Below are positions 48,901 through 60,989 of a DNA stretch of 64,000 nt, piece by piece. A model generated the notes under the pieces. That model did no database searches. It saw only the letters and a program-made list of their open reading frames with translations, and was not told the origin of the DNA. Position numbers and translations under genes: made by a program. The DNA comes from Beroe forskalii (Eukaryota > Ctenophora > Nuda > Beroida > Beroidae), in NCBI GenBank assembly GCA_011033025.1, contig WFMF01000025.1:607018-671017 (forward strand), written 5' to 3'. How positions within the stretch are numbered: position 1 is the stretch's first letter; each line of letters opens with the position of its first letter.

Positions 48901-50104
48901 CGCCATCCATGGACGACCCCAAAATCAGCCATTTTATGTCTGTTATGGGGAGTTAAAATCGCGTTTTTCGGCTTAAAAACTGCCTTTTTTGGCCCCTTAT
49001 TGGGCGTAGATGTCTCACGGGTGGTCAATAGAAGTGTATCTGGTCATAAATTATGCGTCTGAAACCACTGAACCAATGATATTCGCCAGTTTTCTTTTGT
49101 TTTCGCGTAAAATTCAAAAAACCCTATTTTTACCTCTCAAAACAGTGAACCAGGCCGGTCTTCATTTCTGAGGCACCCAAGATCCCAAATCGAAAAGCTT
49201 TGGCCGATTGAGCTGAAAATTTGCACGCCATCCATGGACGACCTAAGAAAGACATACCATACTTCAGAATCCCGAAATCAGCCATTTTCTGTCTGTTATG
49301 GGGGGTTAAAATCTCGTTTTTCGGCTTAAAAACTGCCTTTTTTGGCCCCTTATTGGACGTAGATGTCTCACGGGTGGTCAAATGGAATTGTATCTGGTCA
49401 TAAATTATGCGTCTGAAACCACTGAACCAATGATATTCGCCAGTTTTCCTTTGTTTTCCTGTAAAATCCAAAAAACCCTATTTTTACCTCTCAAAACAGT
49501 GATCCAGGCCGGTCTTCATTTCTGAGGCACCCAAGATCCGAAATCGAAAAGCTTTGACCGATTGAGCTGAAAATTTGCACGCCATCCATGGACGACCTAA
49601 GAAAGACATACCATACTTCAGAATCCCGAAATCAGCCATTTTCTGTCTGTTATGGGGGTTAAAATCGCGTTTTCGGCTTAAAACTGCCTTTTCCATGGGT
49701 AGTCAAAATCAGCCATTTTCTGTCTGTTATGCCAAAACAAAATGATTTTACTGTTATTTCATTAAATTTTCAAATCCAGTATCGCGTGATAAACCAACTC
49801 GTTCTACCCTCAGCTAGAGATGAGTGGGATAGTGGATCCCTCCCGGTCCCTCTGTGCTCTCCTGGAGGAGAACGACCAGTTCCACCTCAACCCAGACTGC
49901 AACCTGATGACGCAATCTAACCTCATGTCATCCCTTTCCATCCCCTGGGAGACTAACAATCTCCATGGCAACAGAGACTCCCTCCATGGCAACAGAGACT
50001 CTCTGCATGGGTCCTGCGGAGGGTTAGACCAGGGCTCCCAACACTCAGGACTCATCGGGCAGACTGTCAAGTATTCCGATATCTTGCTACAACATGCCGA
50101 ATGA
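36985..50104 (+). CDS. GLIS: GLIS-family zinc-finger transcription factor
   Basis: Coding exons: 36985-37065 (tentative first), 39137-39259, 40694-40873, 41126-41266, 42013-42174, 42287-42397, 42574-42664, 42892-42998 and 49814-50104 (TGA). All join in phase, about 428 residues. Five C2H2 fingers of the GLI/GLIS/ZIC type occupy the middle: CRWTGC...HIEKVH, CYWANC...HMRVH, CTYIGC...HLRSH, CTQAGC...HLRTH and CQVPGC...HAKAH. The stretch [20 protein letters not shown] is the signature of GLIS1/GLIS3 rather than GLI or ZIC. Such proteins are nuclear DNA-binding regulators; in vertebrates GLIS3 also localises to cilia. Finger 1 is split just before its last His by an intron. The first exon assignment and possible exons near 37.33 and 38.03 kb are uncertain. 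The last exon rests on phase, acceptor and plausible composition. Confidence 0.88.
37280..38270. repeat. CTCTCTAACCCC minisatellite
   Basis: Long pyrimidine-rich array of variable 12-17 bp units in the first GLIS intron. Its left edge abuts a frame reading [20 protein letters not shown] and its right edge one reading [20 protein letters not shown]; both look like coding sequence. Confidence 0.85.
39830..42259. promoter_or_regulatory. Cluster of RFX X-box motifs in the GLIS locus
   Basis: Five exact matches to GTNRCC-N(0-3)-RGYAAC lie within 2.4 kb: 39830-39842, 40537-40549, 40782-40795 (inside coding exon 3), 41480-41493 and 42246-42259. Two of them (gttgccatggcaac and its t/a variant) are near-perfect palindromes. 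RFX factors bind such sites, often in ciliary genes. Function here is inference. Confidence 0.5.
40694..40873 (+). CDS. GLIS: GLIS exon with zinc finger 1
   Basis: 60 codons, phase 0 at both ends. Encodes an acidic lead-in, a short GNHGSHGN segment made by ggtaacc/atggtagcc repeats, then [18 protein letters not shown] and HIEK; the second zinc-binding His is the second residue of the next exon. Confidence 0.92.
41126..42397 (+). CDS. GLIS: GLIS exons with zinc fingers 2-5
   Basis: Three phase 0 exons, 41126-41266, 42013-42174 and 42287-42397. Finger 2 is C-x4-C-x15-H-x3-H, as in GLIS. Fingers 3-5 keep the TGERPY-type linker and the DPSSLRKH helix that contacts DNA in GLI proteins. The last residues, [10 protein letters not shown], are basic and could help nuclear import. 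Confidence 0.92.
43315..45805 (-). repeat. Satellite A, array 3 in the last GLIS intron
   Basis: About seven units of ~335 bp in array 2 orientation, with cctaataaacttactag recurring. The array ends at cccatgtgactgatttcca, the same unit position at which array 1 starts. Confidence 0.95.
45806..46058. repeat. 22-bp minisatellite (GTGTCAGTGAT...CAGACTT)
   Basis: Regular alternation of gtgtcagtgat and gtgtcagactt, about eleven copies with one irregular spot near 45905. It bridges satellites A and C. Confidence 0.95.
46062..49725. repeat. Satellite C (~350-bp unit, 11 copies)
   Basis: The marker catccatggacgacctaag recurs at 46098, 46448, 46802, 47154, 47506, 47853, 48201, 48554 (variant), 48904, 49229 and 49583. 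Units differ by a few percent and by small indels. The last unit is cut about 90 bp before the final GLIS exon. Confidence 0.95.
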
Positions 50105-50500
50105 TTTCAATCTGCTTCCCGAATTGATGTTACTCGATTGGACGAGGGATCGATAGATTCGCAGAATTTATTTTTAGCGCTATTACAGTAAATCGCGCGT
50201 CTTTATCTATATCGATCCCTCATTCAATCGATGGAGGTGAAGTGTGCACCCATATGCGACATGCTCGAACAACGTCGATGATTCGAAGGAAAACCAAACT
50301 TAATAATAATTTAAACTGTTTAATGTTGATATTATGACCTTGCCCATATTTATTGTTATCGGTTATATTTTAAGTTGATTGTCGATATTTATTGTTGAAT
50401 ACTTATCCTGTTGTTAACATTATTTCAATATTTGATTAATCTATGCTTACAATCAGCGATACGTTTTACTTTTTTTGTTCAGCCAATTTCTATAATTCAA

Positions 50501-50506
50501 TTTATT
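50501..50506 (-). terminator. Candidate polyadenylation signal of the minus-strand gene
   Basis: AATAAA on the minus strand, 143 nt past the stop codon at 50649-50651. Confidence 0.5.
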
Positions 50507-50648
50507 TTCTGACACCAGTTTACAGTTTGAGACCAGTCTGGTAGTCAACTCGCTGACACCAGTCCATAGCCTGACACCAGTTTAATTACTGACACAACTT
50601 ATTCCCGATCCTAAGTTCCTACTTAACACTTTACATTTTACAAATGAA

Positions 50649-53600
50649 TTACCTGCAGCTGAAAGTTGACATGTCCAGATTGCGAAGAGTCCGGGTCCTC
50701 TCTTTCGTCTTTTCATCAGAAACTAAACTCTGCTTCGCCTCAGTAACAGTAACACTCGGCTTCTCCTCAACGGTTAACTTGACCTGGTGACGGGTGTGAA
50801 TGTGAATGAAGGAATGAGCTTCAGTGAGCGAGGGTAGTGAGCGAGGGTAGACGTAGTTAGCGATGTTTGGTTTAGGAAATGGAGGGTGTACTAAAAATCG
50901 AAATATGCCAAGCCGCGTACTCTTACAGAACCTAAAAACGTACCGAACCTGCCTAAAGTTCAGCACTGTTACCGCCTACCTTCACAATTTCTATAACTCC
51001 GGACTGATCTTGTAGACAGCTTCAGTTCCAAGTTTCATCATGTCCGCTGCTTCAGAGCAAGGAATCTATCATGCTGGATGGATATCATGATTTTATAATT
51101 GTTACATTGTTCTCTATCTCAACTTCATGGTCAGCACCTTTGAAATTCGCCTACCGGTCTTGATTTACAGCAAAAATAAATTCCAAATTGAAACATCCTG
51201 TTTATTACTAGTCCCCACTAGTTTTCTTTCAAGTATTGAATTTGAACTGCAAAATGTAAAAACTAATGATAAAATATTCATCAATTGTAAGTATTGTAGA
51301 ATTATTGACGAAAATACAACCATCATATCATCAAATATTATCGTCCATAATCATCCTGTTATGCGTTAAATTCAGGAAACATTCAATTTCAACTAACTAA
51401 TTCTGACTCTTGTTTAAAATTAAGATTTGGATTTGACTCTATAATAACATAATTTCACTCAGACATAACATATCACCCACAAAACAGTTTGTAATGGACT
51501 CCAATCAAGATGTATCTAGATAGAATATTCAATTACTAAAACATTCAGATTCCTAATTTAAATGAAAAATCTGTCACCTAGAATTATCAAATGTATGAGT
51601 GTACCTACTGCCTAAATGTCACACTGAAATCATCCTATGATCCGAGAAATCATTGTCTTCAAACGTTCCTGATCATCCGGCGAATCTCAAGCATCGAGTG
51701 ATGCGTGTGCTGTATGTATCTGATATGTCCGTTCAATCTCACATTCAATTTCAGACTATTATATCTGAGACTTTGTAGCTCACAAGGCAGATTAAAATTG
51801 CAGCAGACTTCAGATTTACTGACTACAAATGAAAGTAGTTCAATGATAAAGTTTCTCCAAGATTCTGAGATATTTCGATGGAGCAAGAGAAAAATTTCAG
51901 AATCATCTTTTTTAATCGTTGATGCATATCTTGGGTCTCCTTATACTCTTATAGACTTGTATCTCCTTGACGCGTGTCTCCTAGACGTATATCTCCTAAG
52001 TTCCACAACTTTTCCTTCTTTCATCATCCGTTCCTCAATCTGAGGCTGTTCACATCGTACCAGGTGAGATCCGGTGACTCCTCCCCCGACCCTAACTCCT
52101 CGTCCAAATCAACCGGCTTCACTCCACACGCCCTCGCTCGGGTCTCGCGCCGTTTCTTTTCAGTGAACACGGTGGGAGATCTGACAAAGAGTTCATGTTT
52201 ATAGGTAAATGCAGTGGGGGTGATAAGACAACGAGAACTTCTTCATTTATGATTTAAATAGATTCATTTTACCTTAAAAACAGCGTTTTACCGGATCATA
52301 AGGAAATAACCTGAGTTTCGTAGATTTCTTTGTCCTCCTTTGTCTCTGGGAGCCGCTCATGTCGAGAGCTCCGTCAGCAATGTTAGTTACCATGTCCTCC
52401 CAATCCAGCAGCCCTGACTTGTTGCCTGATAAAGTTAAGCCGTTAGTTGCTGATTGGTCTACGGCCAAAATTGCAGTCACTGTTGAATCATAGATTTATG
52501 ACTTAAATAAATATCTTCAAAATATTTTAATCCAAATGGCTTAGTATCTGTGCTTTCTTAGTTGCCTGATGAAACACGTTGATAAGTTAAGATTGACAAC
52601 TGATCGAATGGATCAGGAATTAGGCGATTTCACGATGTTGCCATTAACTTATTTAAGTGAAATGTGCCAAGGTTATAGCTAAAACATGTGGGATTCCATC
52701 ACATTTCTCTAAGTTCGATCGATGTCCAAATATGGAGTGGAACATTTGTCCGCGGTCGCACAAAAACGGTAAATCTTGCTGTGAACGGTGACAAATTCGG
52801 CGCGCGCGATGACAAAAACTTGATCAAAGGCTGCGCGCGTACTTGTCTCAAACATGTGTGCAAACGATCAATCCGATGACGATGAAGTAAGTGAAGTGGT
52901 GGAAAGGCAACAGAGCTGATACCAGACTGAAGTGGCCTTGATAGGGCTGGTGAAATTCTACCATTCAATTACAAGGCACAGCGCTCGGTGTCAACTGCAT
53001 ATGACAATTCATTTGGGGTAAAATCTGCTCGGCTCTGGAACTTGCTCCCGAAGCAAATTAACACGGTGAAGGAGCTAGAGGCATTCAAGATAGCCCTGGG
53101 AGAATTCCTCGCCCAATACCCGGATAAGCCACCGGTTCCGGGTTACACACCTCCAAACACTCAAACAGCAACTCCTTACTCGACTGGAGCTGTGAACGAG
53201 TAGGTACGTGGACATCACTGATCCCAACTGCGATCCCTGCTAAACCCTTCAAAATGTATCAAAATGTATGTATGTATCACAGGCTTTCACCCGGTGGGTG
53301 ACAATACTTGCAGTGCCTTGACTCCTTACCATTGATGGTACTAAATATGCGCCGCCAGAAATGGCGAGGAAGTATTGGGAGTAGGGTGCGGTTTTCTAGG
53401 TCATGACAACACTTTACACACTTTGATACTTATTATTGATATGATAGTTGGAAAATGTTTCCTAAGAAATCGCAAAAACACTTGATAGGATCCCCACCTG
53501 GGGCTTCCGTTCGAGAAAAGTACTAAAACATCCACCAACCTCCGGATCTGTACTTGGTTGCGATTCTCTGGATATCGTTCTGAGCATTATGTACGTGGTC

Positions 53601-55190
53601 ATCGTTATCACTGTCGAACTTGTCCAGCATGAAATCCAGCTCCACATTAAACGATCCAGCGTCACTAAAAACGGGGTGAAAATAAGGATAAGTCTTTAAA
53701 TTGGCTATACTTACACTTTTAGAAAGAAGTTTCAATGTTGTAGATCAATACTGGACTGTACCACGGGCCTGGTGCAGGTGGTCTAATTGGGTCTCCGGAG
53801 GAAGCAGACAAGGGGTAGATATTCCTAGTTTCACAAGTCAGGGATTGGTGAGCAGAGTTGCAGATCGCTATCGAGGGGGAGAGTTTGAGCATCGATTGAA
53901 ATAGTCAGCCAATAGGGAATAGGGATATTAGGGTTCTTTATAAAAACTCAAAACCCATGATTATTTAATTATTTAAGTCATGCTTACACTTTGGCGGTAT
54001 AACAGCGGGGCTCTTCGAGTTCTGGACCTTGGCATCGTGCTCATAGACATAGCACTCCTCTGCGTTAAACATGCCGTACCTGCGATCCAAGTGAATGTTA
54101 AAGAGAATAAATAAAGTACTCATTTATTGGATGTCAACACCAAGAAAACAGTTAGGTTAGGGTGAGTCAGCCTTAGGTCTAATTCAGTATCGTTTGATGA
54201 CCGTATTACAGTTTTTGCCAAATTCATGGTATTTAAAAATTGGAATATATCTTTGAATCTTTCGGATGTTCAGTTAAGCAAATATCCGACTCGAAAGAAA
54301 TTAATGAGATTTACAGTCCTGGGCTCGGGTGTACAATTCATCTCACGACATTTCATCTCAGGACACTTCATCTCCCTGTCCTGACCCTAACCATAACCGT
54401 AACCAAAACACTAACTCTTACCCATACCCAAACACTAACCCTAACCCAGACCCTAACCTTTGCGTAGAGTTGACATATTGCGAGATAAACAATAAAGTGT
54501 CGTGAGATGAAGTGGGTGTGATGAAATATCCATTCTCCCTGGACTCACCGGGGTATCATGACGTTGTGTTGGGCGGGAGCACTGGTGCTGGAGCCTGGGA
54601 CATTGTAGTGTCCGCAGAACTGAGCGGACAGACACTTGTACTTCGTCTGAAGGGGGTTATGTGGTTAGGAGAGGGGTTATTAGGGGGTTATATTAGGGGG
54701 TTATCAGCTATTGGGTCAAGTGTTGGTATACCTACGAAATGTGTTTCTCAACACAACCCCAGATTTATTAGGGGGGTTATTAGGTTATTAGAGGGGTTAG
54801 GGTGAGAAGTGCTCAAGGAGGACTCTTTTTCTTAGTCTAAGGGTGCTAAGGTGCGTAAATGGCATTCGGACAAAAGGAGGGCCCGACCACCATTGCTGGC
54901 ATCGGTATTCAACCTCAAGGTAACATAGTACAGAAGAGCTCCATATCAATTTGTCCCGATTTTGTCAGAGATTGTCGGATACAATCCGAGTTTTGCTTTG
55001 CTTGATTTTCTCGAGGATTTTGTAAGTTAACTCGTCATTATATCCTGTGGTGAGTTTAAAAAAGTTAATAAGGAATTCCTCAATGATAGATTCGAAGGGT
55101 ATATAATTACCTCCAGAACAGCATTAGAGCTCTTCCCCACCGTTATCTTGCGGATTGGGGACAGGGAGTTTTCATAGTTCATGGTCGTTT
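50649..55190 (-). CDS. Unrecognised seven-exon gene, C-terminal part
   Basis: Minus-strand exons, in transcript order: 55111-55190, 54549-54646, 53990-54079, 53540-53664, 52311-52425, 52054-52180 and 50649-50783 (TAA). Every junction is GT-AG and keeps one frame through mixed phases (0, 2, 2, 1, 2, 0), strong evidence for a real gene. About 254 residues are visible. Notable stretches: NYENSLSPIRKITVGKSS, a Cys-bearing KYKCLSAQFCGHYNVPG, YGMFNAEECYVYEHD, an acidic FMLDKFDSDNDDHVHNAQ, LLDWEDMVTNIADGALDM, a basic SQRQRRTKKSTK and a charged tail ending LDMSTFSCR. No family comes to mind; no transmembrane segment or catalytic motif is visible. The donor after exon 6 (gtgaac) is weak but the only in-phase choice. 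The last exon could instead splice at gtaatt after Cys. More 5' exons are expected above 55190. Confidence 0.7.
50784..52053. other. Last intron of the minus-strand gene
   Basis: AT-rich, with no repeat family recognised. Short frames on either strand are not supported by splice sites. Confidence 0.5.
52895..53290 (+). mobile_element. 3' fragment of a second LINE
   Basis: Plus-strand frame ends with AYDNSFGVKSARLWNLLPKQ and INTVKELEAFKIALGEFL, the usual C-terminal RT-tail signature (xxSARLWNLLPxxIxxxxxLxxFKxxL). A tgtatgtatcacaggctttc tail follows. It lies in an intron of the minus-strand gene and is a different lineage from the element at 19.4-20.3 kb. Confidence 0.75.
54333..54533. mobile_element. 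MITE with telomere-like interior, best copy
   Basis: Left end catctcacgacatttcatct, right end agtgtcgtgagatgaagtg, forming terminal inverted repeats. Interior is a run of ccctaacc-like hexamers and heptamers. It lies in an intron of the minus-strand gene. Relatives at 2325, 5080 and 28865. Confidence 0.75.
54655..54805. repeat. Short GGGGTTATTAG repeats
   Basis: Several copies of ttagg(g)ggttatta flank a unique patch; intronic. Confidence 0.6.
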
Positions 55191-55319
55191 CTGAAAAAGG
55201 AAACAGATGGGTCAATGGTTTGAGCAATTTATCTCGAGGGATATCTTGATCTAAAGGAACAAGAATAGGTTTGCGACTTCAGACTTGGCGTAGTAAAATG
55301 TGCCCTCGGCTCATCACTC

Positions 55320-55440
55320 GTCAGAAGTTGTCAGGCCCCCTTCGCGCGCACCCATAAAATGATGCGCTTGCGCGGCACTAATCTGTGCCGCGCAGTAGTG
55401 CGCGCGCGTGGTAATTAAACATCCTGCGCCACTCTGCATG
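55320..55440. repeat. CpG-rich foldback
   Basis: ttgcgcggcacta pairs with its near-inverse tgtgccgcgcagtag around 55378; the flanks are gcgcgc-rich. Confidence 0.5.
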
Positions 55441-58176
55441 GACGAATAAAGTTAGATTTCGCGCGCTACGTAAAGTACTGGAGTCTTTCCTCTGTCGAAT
55501 GGAACTGCGAACAAGATAGCTGTACGGAACAAACCCGGATCAATGAACTATTGCACCAGGCAAGACAAATAAAGAACCCTGAACCATGATTAGTAATTAC
55601 TGAGCTAGTTTAACAGTATATTTAAGGAAGCAATAATAATTGAATTCACTAAAAAGGGTTGAGAATCTCGATCTCAAGAATTAAAAGACGAATTTCAGTT
55701 TAACAGAACGGAAGTTCTGAAAACACCGCCATTTCAACAAATCTACAAAAAATAAAAAAGAAAAAACATTCTACCAAGCATAAGGAATATTCATTCATCT
55801 TATTACAGTACTATGTTTACAGATGTGCAGTATTGCCCCATGTTGTGGTTACTTATGAATGAATATTGTCATTGAATATTGTTATAGCGTTAAGAAAATA
55901 TGCACTTTATTTTGATGTGTATCATACTATCGGTCCAGTAAGAATGATACCATGGTTAAGAGTTGTGAGTTGATGTCGTGAAATCGCCACTTTTATGTGT
56001 CAGCCAACATGAGGCAACATTCAAAGATAACATGCTTAAGCTAAGCTGTGGATATCGCAAGAAAACGTGAAAATGTGTGTCAATTAATATAACTCATAGC
56101 GACACACACAGTTGACAGTTACAAATGGTTCATACTCTGAGGAAATGAGGGCTGATTTCATGAAACGATGACACCATTTTCATGACAGTGACGTTTCCAA
56201 TTTGTACGATTTGTATAGACTGAAGATTAAAGATTTTCTAAAACTTTTCCAATATTTCTGAACCCCACAGAACGCCAGTTATATCGTTGTTACAGTGTAC
56301 ACAGCAGCAATTAATTAAGGTGAGTTAAACAGAAGCAAAAGTAGCATATAATGTGTAGTAACAGTGCTTGGCGAATGGCTGGAGTTAACGTGTACAGTAG
56401 GATGATAAGTGTGCCAGCCTACTAACTTACTAAGCTAATTTCTAACTTTTCTACGCTATGAGTGGAATGGAATGGGGTGAGCTTCATCTAACTAGATGCT
56501 TACGCCGAAACGGCAAAGTGGATTGTGGAACTTTCAAAAGAGGGCTCTGGTTAGAGTTGCAAATCCTGATCACTCTGTCACACTGTTACGGCTCAGACTG
56601 GTGTGTTGCAAGTTAAAACTTAAAACCACATGGCCGAATATAGCAATTGTCGCCCACTTTTAATTTAATTGGAACATCAAAGAAAGGTTAGCTGTTCTAT
56701 CACACTGGCTTAACTTCAAGCAGTAACTTGACACAGAATGCCACTAGTCAGATGTAACGTCGTAACGGGAATATCAAATGACAAACACCACATGTGCTAC
56801 TACAGATAGTGTAAGAATAGTAAGTGGATAAAGTGACGTCATTATCATGAATGAGAGTGGTTAATTCTGGGCATAACATCGCCTATTCATTACAAATTGA
56901 TGACGTCACACCGCCTATTAACTTCGCACAACATGTAGTAATATCAGTCGTACCAGTGTAACTGACTGTCACAGTGCTGTGTATAGGGGCATGTCACCAT
57001 GGTAATTTGTAGTACTCAGAACACTGGATATATCAGGGATAAGTGCACCACAGTTACCATGGTTACCTACACTAATCTGTGTTGACTGCTACCTTATACC
57101 TACAGATTATTATAACGCCAAGTCAATAGCATGATTTATGAACTATAAAGTACAGATTAATACAGATAGGTAGTCAAATAGTGCCCACTAATCATCCTCA
57201 ACATAAAAATTCTTGCAACGAGGTGAGGCAGCCAATTTGCAAAAAATTCGTATTATATAAGAAAGTTGCGGTTGTTGAACAAAAATATCAATGGACATCT
57301 ACTAAAACTAACAACAAAACTAGAGACACATAAACCTCAATGCCAACTACCAAAACAACCATTCTATCGAAACACAGCAAAAAATATGTGTAGGCGGTTA
57401 CTAAAGAGAACCAGCACTGTCAAAAGAGCACTGTCAGATCTCAAAGATGAGCTAATTGACTCCGGCACCTCTTAAGAACACCATCTCTGAGAGCTCCAAG
57501 GAGCAAAGGGGGCTCGAAACAAGAAACTGCGGTAAAACAAGCCTCAGAGACGCCCTTGTGATGACGTCATCATCATGAATTGGCAAGATGATTTGGTGAC
57601 GTCACAGCTCATAGACGCCCGTGGGGGCGTGTGTCTGATCTTAATTGTTGAGAGTGCGGTTAGGTCAGCTGTTCCGGCGTCGGTACTTTCAGAGTGCAAA
57701 ACTAAGCGGGGCTTCGTCATCAATAGCACAGTTTAATCAGTAATACCAGCGCAGTTTTGTGTGTGTCTGCGATTCATGCATGACTCAGTACATATGTGTG
57801 CTATATTTATATTTTGCTTTTTTGTGAATTATGAGAAAATTTAGAGACGCAAGAGCACCATGATGATGTATTTTGTTGTGCGTGGGTGTGAAAGAGAAAA
57901 AGGTGTGTTTGTTTTTGTGATGTAATCCAGTTTTTACATGAATAGGTTCATGAATCATTTTCAACTGTCATTGTAGTGAGGTGGCAACACCACTTCAAGT
58001 TGTCATAATGTTTACTATTTGGATGACGCAACTAAAAGATTTCGGATAATTCTGCATGTAGATTGATCTTTGAAGGAAGGTATCATACATTATTTTACAG
58101 AATCCCTAAGAAGGGATTCAAGGGTAAGCCGGTAAAGGATTTGGCAATAAGACACCCCGTTGTCATGGCAACTTAC
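55441..58176. other. AT-rich interval
   Basis: Four TGACGTCA sites are present (56834, 56901, 57562, 57597). A 69-codon plus-strand frame at 57266-57475 is Lys/Arg/Leu-rich (RRLLKRTSTVKRALSDLKDE) but has no splice or database-style support; it could be a transposon remnant. Confidence 0.4.
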
Positions 58177-58291
58177 CCTTCCTGTAAGGCCTCCTGTACA
58201 CGTTATCGAGCACAATGTCGTCAGCACTCCTACTCGTACTACCCTGGGAGGGATGGACAGTTCTTTAAACATATCAGAACTAATTGGATTC
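58177..58291 (-). CDS. Possible minus-strand exon
   Basis: Acceptor cttggcag, strong donor AGG-gtaagt, and an open frame reading NPISSDMFKELSIPPRVVRV and then GVLTTLCSITCTGG. It could be an upstream exon of the gene at 50.6-55.2 kb, though its phase 0 exit does not fit that gene's exon at 55190 without another exon between. Confidence 0.35.
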
Positions 58292-58864
58292 CTGCCAAGA
58301 GTCAACAGACGATTTGTGAGGCACTCATCTATGAATGGTTACTATTTAAGTCGGTACTGGAGACTTGAATAGAAATGCAAGATAGGTCATAGATACATCA
58401 ATCAAAGAATAGATTGGTAGAGGATAAGATGAAAAGTAGTCCCATCTGACTAACTAGTTGACTATAAGAGTCAGAAGACTGACCTTTGAAGCAACTTTCC
58501 TCCCTCGTGTATCAGCAGGAGTAGATACTGAAACCATTTTATGTTTAGCTCATTTTATGTTTAGCTAGATCAACAACGCAGTTGAATATTGAATAATAAT
58601 GGAAATGAAATGGAACTGATAAGAACGTATTTATCTATTTCAAGATGATTGGAATGATTCAAAAACAAGAGCGGTTTTTTACAAATTTTAGACTGCTCAC
58701 TTACAGGAAAGTTTACCAAGTTCAAATAGTACGTGTTGCAGGAATGAAACCTATTCGAAATTCATGTTGACACAAAACAAAGTGATGATGCAGCAATTAA
58801 AGCTTCTCAATTGAAACAAAAGAAACACATACGGTGTATTGTGATGTTAGAGTACAGAAACAAC

Positions 58865-58985
58865 GACACTCTCTAACTCTCTTTCAACCTCTCTTTCTCA
58901 CTCTCTTTCTCACTCTCTTTCTATCTCTCTTTCTACCTCTCTTTCTCACTCTCTTTCTACCTCTCTTTCTCACTCTCTTTGTCTC
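58865..58985. repeat. CTCTCTTTCTC minisatellite
   Basis: 12-18 bp pyrimidine units; the RKRGRKR-type minus-strand frame is its by-product. Confidence 0.85.
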
Positions 58986-60989
58986 TTCAATAGCAGCGTG
59001 TTCAATCCAGTGATTATAAGTGGCTGTAGACATTTGATATATATTAGTTCGTACGGTAGCCCCGCATGGCTCAAGTGGCTTTATATATTGCTGCGAGGAG
59101 CCTAGATTGGACGGATATTTAGCGTAAGAATACAGTTCAAGAAGTGTAAAAATAGACAATATAATATTATCCTTCATTTTGTGGAATCCAGGGTTAAAAG
59201 ACCCTGCTTCCAATATACCGGCTATATCATGAAATATTCTATACATGTGATAAGACTTTAATACAGTCTGAGTGGTGCTGGTCTATTCATATTCTACAAT
59301 GTGTCGCTATATATAATGGACCATATATATATTATGATGCTGACAATAGTCTTTATCAACAAGTCCCATACTTCTGAGCAAGCATCTCATTAAACACTTA
59401 TCAAGCAGATCCAACACTGCTCTCCTCCACAGAGAGTCTCTATTGTATTCTCCGAGTTGCTTGCAATCAGACTCATCAGCAAGTCAGACGAATTATAGTG
59501 CACTCGGGCGTCAGTACTCAGAATTAGAAAATTGGGTAACGGAATGGAGGGTTTCTGGGTTATGAAAGTTCTGAGGAACTCATTATTGGAGGTTGGACAA
59601 TGATTGTACCATGTAGGTACTGAATAACTAAAGGGTAGAAATGAGATGCCCATAAATGCATATTGGATGAGGCGCAGCCGAGTTTATTATGCATAATAAT
59701 GAATTTGGATGGAAGCGAGATAGTATATACTGGGTGAGCTGACGATTTGCACTGCATAGACATACATAATATGCATGTAAGAAGTGAGGGATTCTAAGAA
59801 TTAAAGATCTTCTGATTCTTTTGCAATAATAACCTCGTCTGAAATCTCGTCTTAAGTAACTGTTTTGTAGAATCACCATTCATTTACAACAGCTACAGAT
59901 CTTCTCACCATTTACGCATTACAAAACTATATCTACCATTTCACTGGCCGTTTCACTACACGATACCATTACACTGGCATGGTCCACGATACACGTGTAA
60001 ATTTATTGCAATAAAATCTTCAATACGGCGTGTTTTGGATTATGCTATCAAAATCATAAGCAAACATTGGTGGGTTGATTACCTGCTTACCAAGCAAGAG
60101 GAGTAAAAACTCTGTCTTTAATAAAGTTAAGAAAACAAAATGTTTTTGAAGGAAAATGTACGCAATGATATTTTTGTCTCACAGTGTGTTAGCATATTAT
60201 TTGGGCCATGGTGATTAATCATACTTGCAATTTTTGCTCATGACCAATTGGAATATTTTCATGAATGATAACACACTGTGCTGTGCATGTTTCCCTTAAT
60301 AACTGCACTTAAATCGCTCGAGAGTTACACAGGTGTAGTACGATTACAGGTGGCACTTGCAACGAATTGCTTGCATGAATTTCCAGCAATTCAACTTGTA
60401 AACAAAGAGAAAGTAACTATGTGGTTAAAAACGATGATGGCATTTTCTATATGAAATCACGAAAAAGTATGTAAATTGTATATAATTGGTAAAACTCAAC
60501 ATCAATTGGTTGATTGGTAAGATAAATGTGAATATTTATTCAAATAAAGTCATAGCCCTCTTCACTCTGATTGATAAGATAATTTTCTCTTGTGATGAAA
60601 TAATTGGGCTGATGTGGCCGTGAACAGGTGGAGAACTTGGATTTGCTTCCTTTCCCTGTTGCTCAAACTTATTAATAGATCCATGAATTATGTCTCTTGA
60701 ACTTGATCTTGTGATCTTTGTGGTGTGAGTGAGATGAGATTGAACGTTTTGTAGGAGGTACCTGAGGGTTGGGTGGGTGACGATTCAGACTTCTTTTCTT
60801 CTCTCTGTCAAAGCAACATGTGAGTAAACTCAATCAATAATCATAGTTATCAGCATGGGTAAGAGCTACTTATAAGTTGATATTTGATATGATGTCAAAA
60901 ATTGATTTGGTATGAAAACGGCATAAGGAACTTCATGATTCATGAAACAAGGGCTGTTAGTTGTCTATAAACTCCACTTTAATTGGGTA
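58986..60989. other. AT-rich interval, nothing assigned
   Basis: No repeat family, exon or RNA gene that I can support. Confidence 0.4.

Noticed and set aside
58063-58368. 101-codon plus-strand frame
   Set aside because: It overlaps a minus-strand candidate exon with better splice sites, and its composition looks random.
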